Program-made: the position numbers and the translations under genes | Assembly: GCF_011300685.1 (NCBI RefSeq) | Contig: NZ_CP049864.1 | Coordinates: 922,885-986,884 of the forward strand | Direction of reading: 5' to 3' | DNA from: Lysobacter sp. HDW10 | GTDB taxonomy: Bacteria > Pseudomonadota > Gammaproteobacteria > Xanthomonadales > Xanthomonadaceae | Length of the DNA: 64,000 nucleotides | Part shown: positions 36,549 to 46,840 of the stretch, piece by piece | How the letters are laid out: each line of letters begins with the position of its first letter | How positions within the stretch are numbered: the stretch's first letter is position 1 | Notes under the pieces: generated by a model | What the model saw: the letters and a program-made list of their open reading frames with translations, nothing else | The model's database searches: none | What the model was told of the DNA's origin: nothing

Positions 36549-37235
36549 ATGCCGAGTCGACGCACCCACAAACGAAGCCTTTTGAAAGACGCGGACGTCT
36601 TACAGGTCATGGGTGTCGCCCTCTTGGCCTGCGTTGGAACTGCGGGTTTGCTCTATGCCTACTATTTCCTGCGTGTTTGGCGCACGGCGGTGACTGCGCC
36701 GGTGGTGTCTAACGAGACGCATTGCCTTTTGGTGTTCGGAAAGCACGCGCCGATGGGTCAGACCGACGCTGACTTCGAGCGGCGATTGGATCGGGCGGCG
36801 GCGGTTTTGAATTCAGGCGGCGGCGCCGAAGTGCTGTTATTGGGTGGGGGCCCCATGGGTGTGCCGACCGAAGCTGAAGTTGCGCGCGCCGGCTTACTCG
36901 CACGCGGGATTGCAGATAACGGTCGCTTTTATCTGGAAGACGCTTCGCGAGATACGCTGCAAAATCTGCGAAATGCACGCGATTTGATGCGATCGCACGG
37001 TGTTCAAGCCCCTGTGACCTTGCTGAGTAGCCGTTATCACCTGGCGCGGTGTCTGCAATTTGCGCGTCAACTTGGACTGGACGCTGACGTTTGCGCCGCC
37101 GAATCGCGTTTTACGTGGTCATGGCGTATGGCCGGGAAATTGGGATCGGAAGCGGTCTATGTGTGCCTGACAGACGTCGGAACCCGCTGGGCCCGCTTGA
37201 TTCGCTCGCAGAAGATGTTGTCCCGTGTGACCTGA
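36549..37235 (+). CDS. YdcF/SanA/ElyC family (DUF218) membrane-anchored protein
   Basis: A 228-residue protein with one N-terminal transmembrane helix (about residues 18-38), then a DUF218 domain: LLVFGKHAPM, EVLLLGGGPMGVPTEAEVA, EDASRDTLQNLRNARDLM, and LLSSRYHLARCLQFAR. Members affect envelope integrity or peptidoglycan-precursor supply in E. coli (ElyC, SanA); the enzymatic activity is unclear. It is divergent from the KS-CLF operon with about 85 bases between starts, and is followed after 90 bases by the S9 peptidase. Confidence 0.85.
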   Translation: MPSRRTHKRSLLKDADVLQVMGVALLACVGTAGLLYAYYFLRVWRTAVTAPVVSNETHCLLVFGKHAPMGQTDADFERRLDRAAAVLNSGGGAEVLLLGGGPMGVPTEAEVARAGLLARGIADNGRFYLEDASRDTLQNLRNARDLMRSHGVQAPVTLLSSRYHLARCLQFARQLGLDADVCAAESRFTWSWRMAGKLGSEAVYVCLTDVGTRWARLIRSQKMLSRVT

Positions 37236-37324
37236 GACAAGGTTTCCGAACTAATGGCACATAGAAGCGCGGGTGGGCTTTTGGTACGTTCAGGGACTAT
37301 GTCTCCCGTTCAAGGATCTGACCC

Positions 37325-39652
37325 ATGGGCATTTCGATTCGCGCGCTTCCACTCTCGGTGGCGCTGGTAATGGCAGGGCCTGCATTGGCGCAAAACGCCG
37401 CAGTCACCGACGCCGACTACGCACGTGCCGAGAAGATGTTGGCACCCGCTACGATGCGGCTCATCGATGATTCCGTATCCAATGTGAAGTGGCTGGATGG
37501 CGATCGCGTCCTCTTCGTCGAGCGCAATAACGGCAAGGCCGAATACAAGGTGTGGCAGTCCGGCGATCAACAAGCCAAGCGCGCTTTGGACGTTGAGCGA
37601 TTGGCCATTGAGTTGGCCAAGGCTTCGAACGCCAAAGTCGATGCCACGATGTTGCCGATGATGATGGGTGAGCTCTCACTCGAGAAAAACGGCAGTGTCA
37701 ATTTCACGTATGCAAAGAAGCGTTGGACCTGCGACGCGAACTACGTCTGTCAGGCCGCGGAAGGCAAAGTTGCCGCAGCGCCGGGGAATGCACCTGCAAT
37801 TGCTTCACCCAATGGCAAATACGAAGTCTTCATTCGCAACTGGAACTTGGTCTTGCGCGACCGCGCGACCGGCAAAGAAACGCAAATCACCAAAGACGGC
37901 GTGACCGATTTCGGCTATGCGACCGACAACGCCGGTTGGCAGCACAGCGATCGCCCGGTCGTCGTGTGGTCGCCGGATTCGACCCGCATTGCCACCTTCC
38001 AACAAGATCAACGCAAGACTTCCACGATGGCCTTGGTGTCGACCCGTCCGGGCGCACCCGTTGTCGAAACGTGGAAGTACCCGTTCCTCGGTGACAAAGA
38101 CATCACCACGATCGAACGCGTGATCATCGACGTGTCGAATCCCGCTGCGGCGAAAACGGTGCGTTTGAAGATGCCGGCCGACCAGCACCGTTCGACCTTC
38201 TGTGACGACGTCAGCTGCAATGGCGGCTGGGAAGACGTGCAATGGGCAGATGACGGTAAGTCACTGGCTTTTGTCAGCACCGACCGCGGCCACAAGAGTG
38301 CGCAATTGCGCGTGGCCGACATCAATACCGGCGCTGTGCGCGATGTGTATAAAGAAACCGTTGCGACGCAGTACGAAAGCGGTAACGGCAGCCCGAACTG
38401 GCGCTACATGCCTGAAACCAATGAGTTCATTTGGTTCTCGGAAAAGAGCGATTGGGGTCATCTCTATTTGCATGACCTGACCACCGGCAAGGTGAAAAAA
38501 CAACTCACTTCGGGCAACTGGAATGTTTGGAAGATTGAACGCTTCGACAAACCGGGACGCAACTTGTGGGTGCAAGCCGTCGGTAAAGAGAAGGGCGAAG
38601 ACCCGTACTACAAGCACTTCTACAAAGTGAACATGGGCACGGGCGAAATCACTTCGTTGACGCCGGAGTCCGGCGATCACATCGTGAGTGTGTCTGATGA
38701 AGGTTCGACCTTTGTTGATCAAGTGTCGACGATCAACACCGCACCGATGTGGACCGTGCGTGACATGAACACCGGTGCAGTGGTGTCTCAATTGGCGCAT
38801 GCAGATTTGACGCGCCTGAAGGCGTCCGGTTGGGTCGCGCCTGAACCCTTCGTTGTGAAGGGTCGCGATGGCAAGACCGACATCTACGGCCAAATGTTCA
38901 AGCCATCGAACTTCGACGCCAAAAAGAAGTATCCGATCATCACGTATATCTATCCGGGCCCGCAGGTCGGTTCGGTGCGCTCGCGCAGCTTCCAACCGGC
39001 GCATGGTGACCATCAAGCGTTGGCGGAACTCGGCTTCATCGTCATTGCAATGGACGGCATGGGTACGCCGTGGCGCAGCAAGTCGTTCCATGATGCCTAC
39101 TACGGCAACATGATCGACAACACCTTGCCTGACCAAGTGGCCGGTCTGAAGAACTTGGCGGCGAAGTATTCGTGGATTGATCTGTCACGTGCTGGCATGT
39201 GGGGTCACTCGGGTGGCGGCAACGCCACGGCAACCGCCATGTTCATGTACCCCGACGTGTACAAAGTGGGTATCTCTGAAAGCGGCAACCACGACAACCG
39301 TTTGTATGAAGACGATTGGGCAGAGCGCTATCACGGTCTGATGGTCGACAAGGGTGACGGTAAAACCAACTACACCAACCAAGACAACGCAGCGCACGCC
39401 AAGAACCTGAAAGGCAAGCTGTTCTTGATCCACGGCATGATGGATGACAACGTGCCGCCGCAAAACACCTTGCTGGTGGTCGATGCGTTGGTGAAAGCCA
39501 ATAAAGATTTCGATCTATTGATGTTGCCGCACGCACGTCACGGATACGGTATCGACAGCAATTACGTGATGCGTCGCCGCTGGGATTACTTCGTGAAGAA
39601 CTTGTTGGGCGCTGAACCGCCGAAACAATACGAAATGGGCCAGAAGAAGTAA
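37325..39652 (+). CDS. S9 family prolyl oligopeptidase (dipeptidyl peptidase IV-like)
   Basis: An exported serine peptidase of 775 residues. Signal peptide ends near ALAQ. An N-terminal beta-propeller (DPP-IV N domain) spans about 90-520. The C-terminal alpha/beta hydrolase carries Ser in GHSGGGNATA, Asp in MMDDNVPPQ and His in HARHGYG. It releases dipeptides from proline-containing peptides and probably works with the M16 and M13 enzymes in peptide scavenging. A terminator follows at 39678. Confidence 0.93.
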   Translation: MGISIRALPLSVALVMAGPALAQNAAVTDADYARAEKMLAPATMRLIDDSVSNVKWLDGDRVLFVERNNGKAEYKVWQSGDQQAKRALDVERLAIELAKASNAKVDATMLPMMMGELSLEKNGSVNFTYAKKRWTCDANYVCQAAEGKVAAAPGNAPAIASPNGKYEVFIRNWNLVLRDRATGKETQITKDGVTDFGYATDNAGWQHSDRPVVVWSPDSTRIATFQQDQRKTSTMALVSTRPGAPVVETWKYPFLGDKDITTIERVIIDVSNPAAAKTVRLKMPADQHRSTFCDDVSCNGGWEDVQWADDGKSLAFVSTDRGHKSAQLRVADINTGAVRDVYKETVATQYESGNGSPNWRYMPETNEFIWFSEKSDWGHLYLHDLTTGKVKKQLTSGNWNVWKIERFDKPGRNLWVQAVGKEKGEDPYYKHFYKVNMGTGEITSLTPESGDHIVSVSDEGSTFVDQVSTINTAPMWTVRDMNTGAVVSQLAHADLTRLKASGWVAPEPFVVKGRDGKTDIYGQMFKPSNFDAKKKYPIITYIYPGPQVGSVRSRSFQPAHGDHQALAELGFIVIAMDGMGTPWRSKSFHDAYYGNMIDNTLPDQVAGLKNLAAKYSWIDLSRAGMWGHSGGGNATATAMFMYPDVYKVGISESGNHDNRLYEDDWAERYHGLMVDKGDGKTNYTNQDNAAHAKNLKGKLFLIHGMMDDNVPPQNTLLVVDALVKANKDFDLLMLPHARHGYGIDSNYVMRRRWDYFVKNLLGAEPPKQYEMGQKK

Positions 39653-40891
<1,239 letters not shown>

Positions 40892-41731
40892 ATGACCGCG
40901 CGCATCGAACATCACGCATGCTTCGGCGGCACGCAGTCGGTGTATCGCCATCGTGCAGAAGCACTGGCGTGCGATATGACGGTGGGTGTTTACCTGCCAC
41001 CGCAGTATGCAAAGGGTCCGTGCCCAGTGATGTATTGGTTGTCAGGTCTGACCTGCACCGAACAAAACTTCATCACCAAGGCAGGCGCGCAGCGCTACGC
41101 CGCGGCGCATGGCCTGATCTTGATTGCACCCGACACCAGCCCGAGAGGTGAGGATGTTGCAGATGCAGAGGGCTACGACCTCGGCAAAGGCGCAGGGTTC
41201 TATCTCAATGCAACGCAATCACCCTGGGCCGCGCATTACCGGATGTACGACTACATCGTCGATGAGCTACCTGCTTGGGTTGAAGCGAATTTCACGACGA
41301 GTGGCGCACGTGCCATCAGTGGACATTCCATGGGCGGGCACGGTGCATTGATGATTGCGTTGCGCAATCCGGGCCGCTATCGCAGTGTGTCTGCGTTTTC
41401 ACCCATCGTTGCACCCTCACAAGTCCCTTGGGGCGAGAAAGCCTTCTCAAACTATTTGGGTGAAGATCGTGCAGCGTGGCGGCAGTACGACACGGTAGAA
41501 CTCGTAGCATCGGCGTTGACCGAGCGTTTGCCCTTGAAGATTGATCAAGGCGGGGCCGATGAGTTCTTAGACACGCAATTGCGCCCCGACCTGTTGAAAG
41601 CGGCTTGCGCAGCGAACGATCATCCGCTCGCACTCGGCATTCACGAGGGCTACGACCACACCTACTACTTCATTCAATCGTTCATTGGCGCGCATTTGGA
41701 CTATCACGCGGCCGCGTTACACGCGGATTGA
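40892..41731 (+). CDS. fghA: S-formylglutathione hydrolase
   Basis: Hydrolyses S-formylglutathione to formate and glutathione, completing the pathway begun by FrmA. Esterase-D fold, 279 residues: WLSGLTCTEQNF, APDTSPRG, nucleophile Ser in GHSMGGHGAL, Asp in GGADEFLDTQLRP and His in GYDHTYYFI. The ATG directly follows the frmA TAA, so the two are one operon. It converges with the rmlD-like gene with no spacer. Confidence 0.95.
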   Translation: MTARIEHHACFGGTQSVYRHRAEALACDMTVGVYLPPQYAKGPCPVMYWLSGLTCTEQNFITKAGAQRYAAAHGLILIAPDTSPRGEDVADAEGYDLGKGAGFYLNATQSPWAAHYRMYDYIVDELPAWVEANFTTSGARAISGHSMGGHGALMIALRNPGRYRSVSAFSPIVAPSQVPWGEKAFSNYLGEDRAAWRQYDTVELVASALTERLPLKIDQGGADEFLDTQLRPDLLKAACAANDHPLALGIHEGYDHTYYFIQSFIGAHLDYHAAALHAD

Positions 41732-42625
41732 TTAAGCAGATTTTTCCAGCGTCGTGTCTAAAGCCGCTCGCCAGTCGGGCAGACGCACAGCGTACGTAGA
41801 CTGCAAACTTTGTGTATCCAACACGGACCATGCGGGACGCTTGGCAGGTGTTGGATATTCATCAGAAGTAATGGATTCAACGGTCGGCTTGCGCGCAATC
41901 AGTCCCTGCGCAAAAGCCGACTCGAAAATGGCTTCTGCAAAACCATGCCAGCTGGTTTGACCCGTGGTCACCAAATGATGTGTGCCGCCTTGGCCAATCC
42001 CTTTCCGCAAAATCTGTGCAGTGATGTCGGCGATCAACCATGCGGGTGTGGGTGAACCGATCTGATCACCCACAACGCGCAAGGTGTCGCGCTCGGCGCC
42101 GACACGCAGCATGGTGCGCAGGAAATTGTGGCCATGTGTTGCGTACACCCAAGCGGTGCGCAAGATCAGGTGTTGAACACCCGAACTACGAATCGCCTGT
42201 TCGCCTTCCAATTTGCTTTGACCATAGATCCCCAAGGGATCCGTTTTCGCATTGGGTAGGTAAGGCGAAGTGCCTTGACCATCAAACACGTAGTCCGTGG
42301 AATAGTGCACCAGCGGAATACCGATCGCCTTGCACGCGGACGCCATGTCTTCCACAGCGTTGGCATTGATTTGTGTTGCGAGTGCAGGTTCGGTCTCGGC
42401 TTTGTCGACCGCCGTATAGGCCGTGGCATTGATCACGACATCAGGTCGGATCATTTCGATCACATGGCGCGCGGCGTTCGGCGTTGAAAGATCACAGGCC
42501 AAGGTGGATGCGCGGTTTAGCGGCTCGCCGCTGCGCGTAGTGACGATGAGCTCACCTAAGGGTGCAAGTGCGCGACGCAGTTCCGTGCCGACTTGGCCGT
42601 TGCCGCCAATCAAAAGTAACTTCAT
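41732..42625 (-). CDS. rfbD: dTDP-4-dehydrorhamnose reductase
   Basis: NAD(P)H-dependent last step of dTDP-L-rhamnose synthesis. SDR of 297 residues: GGNGQVGTEL, INATAYTAVDKAE, HYSTDYVFDGQGTSPY, YGQSKLEGE (Tyr-x3-Lys) and LRTAWVY. The family usually sits with rmlA, rmlB and rmlC; none of these is in the window, so the gene appears isolated here. An alternative product of the wider RmlD family cannot be excluded. Confidence 0.9.
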   Translation of the reverse strand: MKLLLIGGNGQVGTELRRALAPLGELIVTTRSGEPLNRASTLACDLSTPNAARHVIEMIRPDVVINATAYTAVDKAETEPALATQINANAVEDMASACKAIGIPLVHYSTDYVFDGQGTSPYLPNAKTDPLGIYGQSKLEGEQAIRSSGVQHLILRTAWVYATHGHNFLRTMLRVGAERDTLRVVGDQIGSPTPAWLIADITAQILRKGIGQGGTHHLVTTGQTSWHGFAEAIFESAFAQGLIARKPTVESITSDEYPTPAKRPAWSVLDTQSLQSTYAVRLPDWRAALDTTLEKSA

Positions 42626-42647
42626 GAAAATCTACTACTGCCTCAAT

Positions 42648-42989
42648 TCAAGCTGCTGTGACGTCTCTGAGTTGCCAAAAACTACCGGCCAGCAAACGCA
42701 GTCGATGGCGCAACGTGTCGCCGGTGAGTGATGTCGTCACCACCAGGTCGACGTGCAAGTCTTTTTGCTCGCCCACCACGGTGGCGCTGGGGTCGGTCGC
42801 GCTCAGCTGCACGTCAATATCTTCCGGATCGTCTTGGCCAGCCGCCCAACGCTTGTACAAGACGTCGGTGCGCAAAGCCGCTTCAAGCTCTTCCGCAATG
42901 CCGGCCGATCCGCGCGAACGGAACGCCAAAGGACCTGCACCCGCGAGCTTTTGCGTGTCAGGAATGCTCAAGTAGAAACGTGATGACAT
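42648..42989 (-). CDS. Conserved hypothetical protein, 113 residues
   Basis: I do not recognise a family. The protein starts MSSRFYLSIPDTQKLAG, is soluble with no signal peptide or membrane helix, and is moderately acidic with alternating beta-like segments (DIDVQLSAT, DLHVDLVVTTSLTG) and a basic C-terminal segment HRLRLLAGSFWQLRD. It lies 22 bases upstream of the rmlD-like gene on the same strand and may be co-transcribed with it. Codon use resembles the neighbours, so it is probably real. Confidence 0.65.
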   Translation of the reverse strand: MSSRFYLSIPDTQKLAGAGPLAFRSRGSAGIAEELEAALRTDVLYKRWAAGQDDPEDIDVQLSATDPSATVVGEQKDLHVDLVVTTSLTGDTLRHRLRLLAGSFWQLRDVTAA

Positions 42990-43059
42990 GGCGTGCCTCG
43001 AAACTGGATAGCTGCATTCAGGCTACGCTGAAAAGCGCTGACTGAATGTGAAAGCCGGC

Positions 43060-44343
43060 TCACCTATAGGCGGGCGGTAAGCCGGAATCATTTGAATTCA
43101 AGTACCTATCGCGCAATTCCGTTTGACGCGACTTCATCGGAATCGCGCGGCCGTCCAGCCACACTTGCTCCGCTACCTGGCCTACATCTAGCGGATCACC
43201 GGTCCACAGCACCAAGTCGGCCCGTTGTCCGACCGCAATCGAACCCATTTGATTCGACACACCAAAGACCTGTGCGGGCACACGTGTCATCGCATCAAAG
43301 GCATCGTTCCATGACATGCCGTGCGCCACTGCATTGCCTGCCACTTGGCGCATCTTGCGTGCGTTGTGGGATTGATCGTCGCCGCCTTGCGAGAAGGTCA
43401 CGATGACGCCTGCGGCACGCAAACGGGCCGCGCTTTCTTCGGTGGCGAACACTTGGTCGAAGTTGCCGGGGAGGTTGGCCAAGCTATCCACCAACACGGG
43501 CACTTTGGCGGCCGCAATTTGGTCTGCAACGCGCCACGCTTCACTGGCGCCAATCAGCGCAATGCGTACGTTGTGCTTCTTCGACCAGCGCAGGGCGCGC
43601 ACGATGTCTACGGCGCGATGCACGCGAAACACCACGCGTCCGCCACCGCCTATGTATTTGCGAAGTGCGGTGCGGCCTGCGGGGGTGAGCTTTGCGAAAT
43701 GCGAGTTCGGCGCAATACGACCGTTCAATTCATCGATCAACTGATCAAGAATCATCCATTGCGCGGCACGTGACAAACCGGACAATCCATCAGCCTCACT
43801 GCCGAGATTCACGAACAACATGCGTGCACCGATTGGATCCATGCTGCCATCCAAACGCACAATGCCGCCTTGCCCGCCAATGATCGAACCGCCCGAGCGC
43901 GGAATGGCACCCAGCACCGTCCAGCCAATTCCCTCTACGCGCGCGACCGGCACGAGCACGGACGCGGGATTGTAGGCGAGCGTCACGTCGAACTCCGGCC
44001 GCACCTGCATGTCTTTCGAACCTGCACCCAAAGCCAAGCCACTGTCTACGGTCGATTCTTCTCCGGACACTTCTTCAATGCCGATCTCAGAGACGCCGCC
44101 AAACAAGGTAGGGGTGAGTGGTTTGCCGCCGGCATCGACGCTCTGCACGCCGGGTGCATTCAAGCCGCGTCCAATGGCGGCAATCTTGCCACCACGGACC
44201 AATACGTCGCTGTTTTCAAGCGTGCCTTTGGCGGTGGCTGTGTGCACCTTGGCATTTCGAATCAGCACATCTTGCGCTGCGGCCTGCGATGCAAACAATG
44301 CAATTGACACTGCGGCAACGGCACGCACTACACGGCGATTCAT
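43060..44343 (-). CDS. Exported amidohydrolase-like protein, metal site degenerate
   Basis: A 427-residue protein with a signal peptide ending near SQAAAQ and an amidohydrolase-fold frame (N-terminal beta sandwich DVLIRNAKVHTA, C-terminal GSIAVGQRADLVLWTGDPLD). In the place where active members have PGxxDxHxH it reads LTPTLFGGVSEIG, so the first His pair is missing, and no obvious replacement is visible. It is coupled by a 4-base overlap to the canonical amidohydrolase upstream. It may be a regulatory or structural partner. Confidence 0.8.
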   Translation of the reverse strand: MNRRVVRAVAAVSIALFASQAAAQDVLIRNAKVHTATAKGTLENSDVLVRGGKIAAIGRGLNAPGVQSVDAGGKPLTPTLFGGVSEIGIEEVSGEESTVDSGLALGAGSKDMQVRPEFDVTLAYNPASVLVPVARVEGIGWTVLGAIPRSGGSIIGGQGGIVRLDGSMDPIGARMLFVNLGSEADGLSGLSRAAQWMILDQLIDELNGRIAPNSHFAKLTPAGRTALRKYIGGGGRVVFRVHRAVDIVRALRWSKKHNVRIALIGASEAWRVADQIAAAKVPVLVDSLANLPGNFDQVFATEESAARLRAAGVIVTFSQGGDDQSHNARKMRQVAGNAVAHGMSWNDAFDAMTRVPAQVFGVSNQMGSIAVGQRADLVLWTGDPLDVGQVAEQVWLDGRAIPMKSRQTELRDRYLNSNDSGLPPAYR

Positions 44344-45725
44344 CGTGCACCTCCGGTCATCAGGTCTTGGCCCAAGAGGAAATCCGATTTCGGCTGCAAG
44401 GATTTGTTACTGCGGTCGTACACCTCTGCGCCATCAATATAGACGTGCTCTGCCAAGGCGTAACTACTGAAAGGGCTGCCGTTCCAAATCACGACGTCGG
44501 CCATCTTTCCGACTTCAAGCGAGCCGGTGCGTTGATCAATGCCCATCGATTTCGCAGGATTCAAGGTGATCCACTGAATGGCATGCTCCGGCGTGACCGG
44601 GATGCCTACACGACGTGCGTTCGCAATCACCTTGGCGGCTTCTTGATTCAGGCGCTGAATACCTTCGGCTGAATCCGAATGCACGATGGCGCAACTGCCG
44701 GGGACGCGATCGACCAGCGCGACGTTTTCTTGAATGCCGTCGAAGGCTTCCATCTTGAAGCCCCACCAGTCAGCCCAGAGCGCACCACAGATGCCCTCTT
44801 TCGAGAGCTTGTCCGCAATCTTGTACGCCTCGACAGCGTGGTGGAACGCAGCAATTTTGAAACCGAACTCTTTCGACAAGTCGATCATGGTCGACATTTC
44901 ATCGGCACGGTAGCAGTGAATATGCACACGGATATCGCCATGTAGTGCACCGGCCAAGGTGTCGTTCTTCAGGTCACGCTTGCCCCCTTCTTCGCCATCC
45001 GAGTTGCGCTTCTTCATATATTCGGCAGCATCGGCGAATGCGGCGCGATAACCCGCCACATTGCCCATGCGCGTTGAAGGGCCACGCGAGGCATACACGC
45101 GTTTCGGATTCTCACCACAGGCCATTTTCAAGCCCCACGGTGCGCCCGGAAATTTCATGGCTTGATATGTGGTGGCGGGCACGTTCTTCAGCGTGACCCC
45201 GCGGCCGCCGATCAAGTTGGCAGAACCCGGTAGGACTTGAAGTGTTGTCACACCGGCGGCCAAGGCGGTCGAGAATCCCGGGTCTTGCGGCCACACAGAG
45301 TGTTCTGCCCACACATTCGGCGTGACCGGTTGTGTCGCTTCATTGCCATCGCTGTGCGCGTTCATGCCCGGGCTCGGATAGACACCGAGATGAGAGTGCA
45401 CATCGATGATGCCGGGCGTGACCCACTTGCCATTGGCTTCGACAATGTGCGCATCGTCGGGGACCGCCAAGTCGTGTCCGACCGCAGCCACTTGGCCGTT
45501 GCGCAACAACACATCACCATCGTCAATGCGTTCGCCGGTACCGGTCAGCACCGTGGCATGACGAATCAGAACACTGCGCGAAGGAAGCGCTGCGTAGGTG
45601 CTGGGATACGGATCCTCAGCAAAATTGAACGACTTTGTCGCTTTCGCTGTTGAAGGTTTCGTAGGTGTATGTGTGCATGCAGCCAAAAGCGTGCAAGCAG
45701 CGGCTGCTGCAACCCAAAATTTCAT
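44340..45725 (-). CDS. Amidohydrolase family lipoprotein
   Basis: A 461-residue exported metal hydrolase. The N-terminus has a lipobox LAAC after a short hydrophobic core. TPGIIDVHSHLGVYPSP gives the DxHxH metal motif; HIHCYRADEM and AAFHHAVEAYKI supply later His ligands, and AIVHSDSAEG the Asp. C-terminal LEVGKMADVVIWNGSPF is typical of imidazolonepropionase-like members. ATG 45725 was preferred to ATG 45734 because the GGGG stretch is better spaced. The stop overlaps the degenerate homologue by 4 bases. Substrate unknown. Confidence 0.85.
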   Translation of the reverse strand: MKFWVAAAAACTLLAACTHTPTKPSTAKATKSFNFAEDPYPSTYAALPSRSVLIRHATVLTGTGERIDDGDVLLRNGQVAAVGHDLAVPDDAHIVEANGKWVTPGIIDVHSHLGVYPSPGMNAHSDGNEATQPVTPNVWAEHSVWPQDPGFSTALAAGVTTLQVLPGSANLIGGRGVTLKNVPATTYQAMKFPGAPWGLKMACGENPKRVYASRGPSTRMGNVAGYRAAFADAAEYMKKRNSDGEEGGKRDLKNDTLAGALHGDIRVHIHCYRADEMSTMIDLSKEFGFKIAAFHHAVEAYKIADKLSKEGICGALWADWWGFKMEAFDGIQENVALVDRVPGSCAIVHSDSAEGIQRLNQEAAKVIANARRVGIPVTPEHAIQWITLNPAKSMGIDQRTGSLEVGKMADVVIWNGSPFSSYALAEHVYIDGAEVYDRSNKSLQPKSDFLLGQDLMTGGAR

Positions 45726-45797
45726 GACGCTCATCCCCGTTGATGAGCGTTCACCATAGCGAGTGGGTGGGGTCGGGGCAAGCCCAACCCGGGGCGA

Positions 45798-46712
45798 TCA
45801 GTAGCTCGGAATACTGGCGTCGATACTGCGCCACGCTTCGGTGCCGCCTTCAATGTTGTAGATCTCGCTAAAGCCGCGTTCTACAAATAATTGCGCCATG
45901 TTGCGACTCCGGCCGCCGACATGACACAAGAATGCCAACGGCGTGTCCTTAGGCAAGGCAAGCAAGGCGTCGACACCGTCGTCGATGTTTTTCAACGACA
46001 CCTTAGGTGATGCGATGGCGCGTTCTTCCGGCGGGCGCACGTCCACAACGGTCAGTGTGCCGGCAGCCACGCGATCCGCAACGACAGCGGGCGTAATGTC
46101 GCGAATGCCGGTGTCACGTCCGATCACCAATCCGCGGCCGCGTTCGTCATCGACAAAATCAATCTTCAAGCCTTTAGCGCGTTGTGCGGAAGGAAGGTCG
46201 AACTGAAACACGATGCCTTCAAGGCTCAGTTGAATTTCGCGCTCGTTGAGCGGTGCGAGTTGCAACTGCGTGGCGCCCGTGCGATCGATCAGGATTTCCA
46301 CAGCCGCTTGGCCACCTGCGTCGCGCAAGGCGCCTTGCAGCATGTCAATCGCCGATGCAGTGACGGTGATCTCAGGTGGCGTGCGATCAATCTCTGCGAG
46401 GCCGAGCATCTTTTGCAGCTCGCCGCTGTCGACCAGTTGCGCAATGATGTCGCTGCCGCCGACCAATTCGCTATCGACATAGAGTTGCGGAATCGTCGGC
46501 CAATCACCGAATTGCTTGATACCTTCCCGAATCTCCGGGTCGGCCAAGACATCGACGTGCGCGTAGTCGAGACCAAGACTGTCGAGCATGCCCACGGCAC
46601 GCGCGGAGAAACCGCATTGTGGGGCTTCAGGTGCGCCCTTCATAAACAGGACAACGCGACTTGCGCGCAACACAGACTCAATGCGTTCACGCAACGCTGG
46701 TTCAAGACTCAT
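45798..46712 (-). CDS. Grx4-type monothiol glutaredoxin fused to IscA-like and rhodanese domains
   Basis: A 304-residue three-domain protein. Residues about 1-105 are a monothiol glutaredoxin with the CGFS site (Cys33), which binds and transfers [2Fe-2S] clusters. Residues about 114-200 resemble an A-type Fe-S carrier (ITVTASAIDML... KIDFVDDERGRGLVI) but have no cysteines. Residues about 205-304 are a rhodanese with Cys263 in FLCHVGGRSRN. ATG 46712 has GGAG 9 bases upstream; a TTG at 46721 is less likely. A link between sulfur transfer and Fe-S delivery is plausible but unproven. Confidence 0.9.
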   Translation of the reverse strand: MSLEPALRERIESVLRASRVVLFMKGAPEAPQCGFSARAVGMLDSLGLDYAHVDVLADPEIREGIKQFGDWPTIPQLYVDSELVGGSDIIAQLVDSGELQKMLGLAEIDRTPPEITVTASAIDMLQGALRDAGGQAAVEILIDRTGATQLQLAPLNEREIQLSLEGIVFQFDLPSAQRAKGLKIDFVDDERGRGLVIGRDTGIRDITPAVVADRVAAGTLTVVDVRPPEERAIASPKVSLKNIDDGVDALLALPKDTPLAFLCHVGGRSRNMAQLFVERGFSEIYNIEGGTEAWRSIDASIPSY

Positions 46713-46840
46713 TACAAACAACTCCGTTCACAACAGGTAGTTCCAAATTACTGCGGCATTCTACGCCACTTTGCGGGAGTAACCCGCGAAAACAGGGGAA
46801 AAACGGCAGTCTGAACGGGCTCGCATAGAATGGGCGCTAT

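Noticed and set aside
43060-44343. Degenerate amidohydrolase as a pseudogene
   Set aside because: The frame is full-length, with signal peptide, coupled translation and normal coding character; loss of the metal motif alone does not make it a pseudogene.
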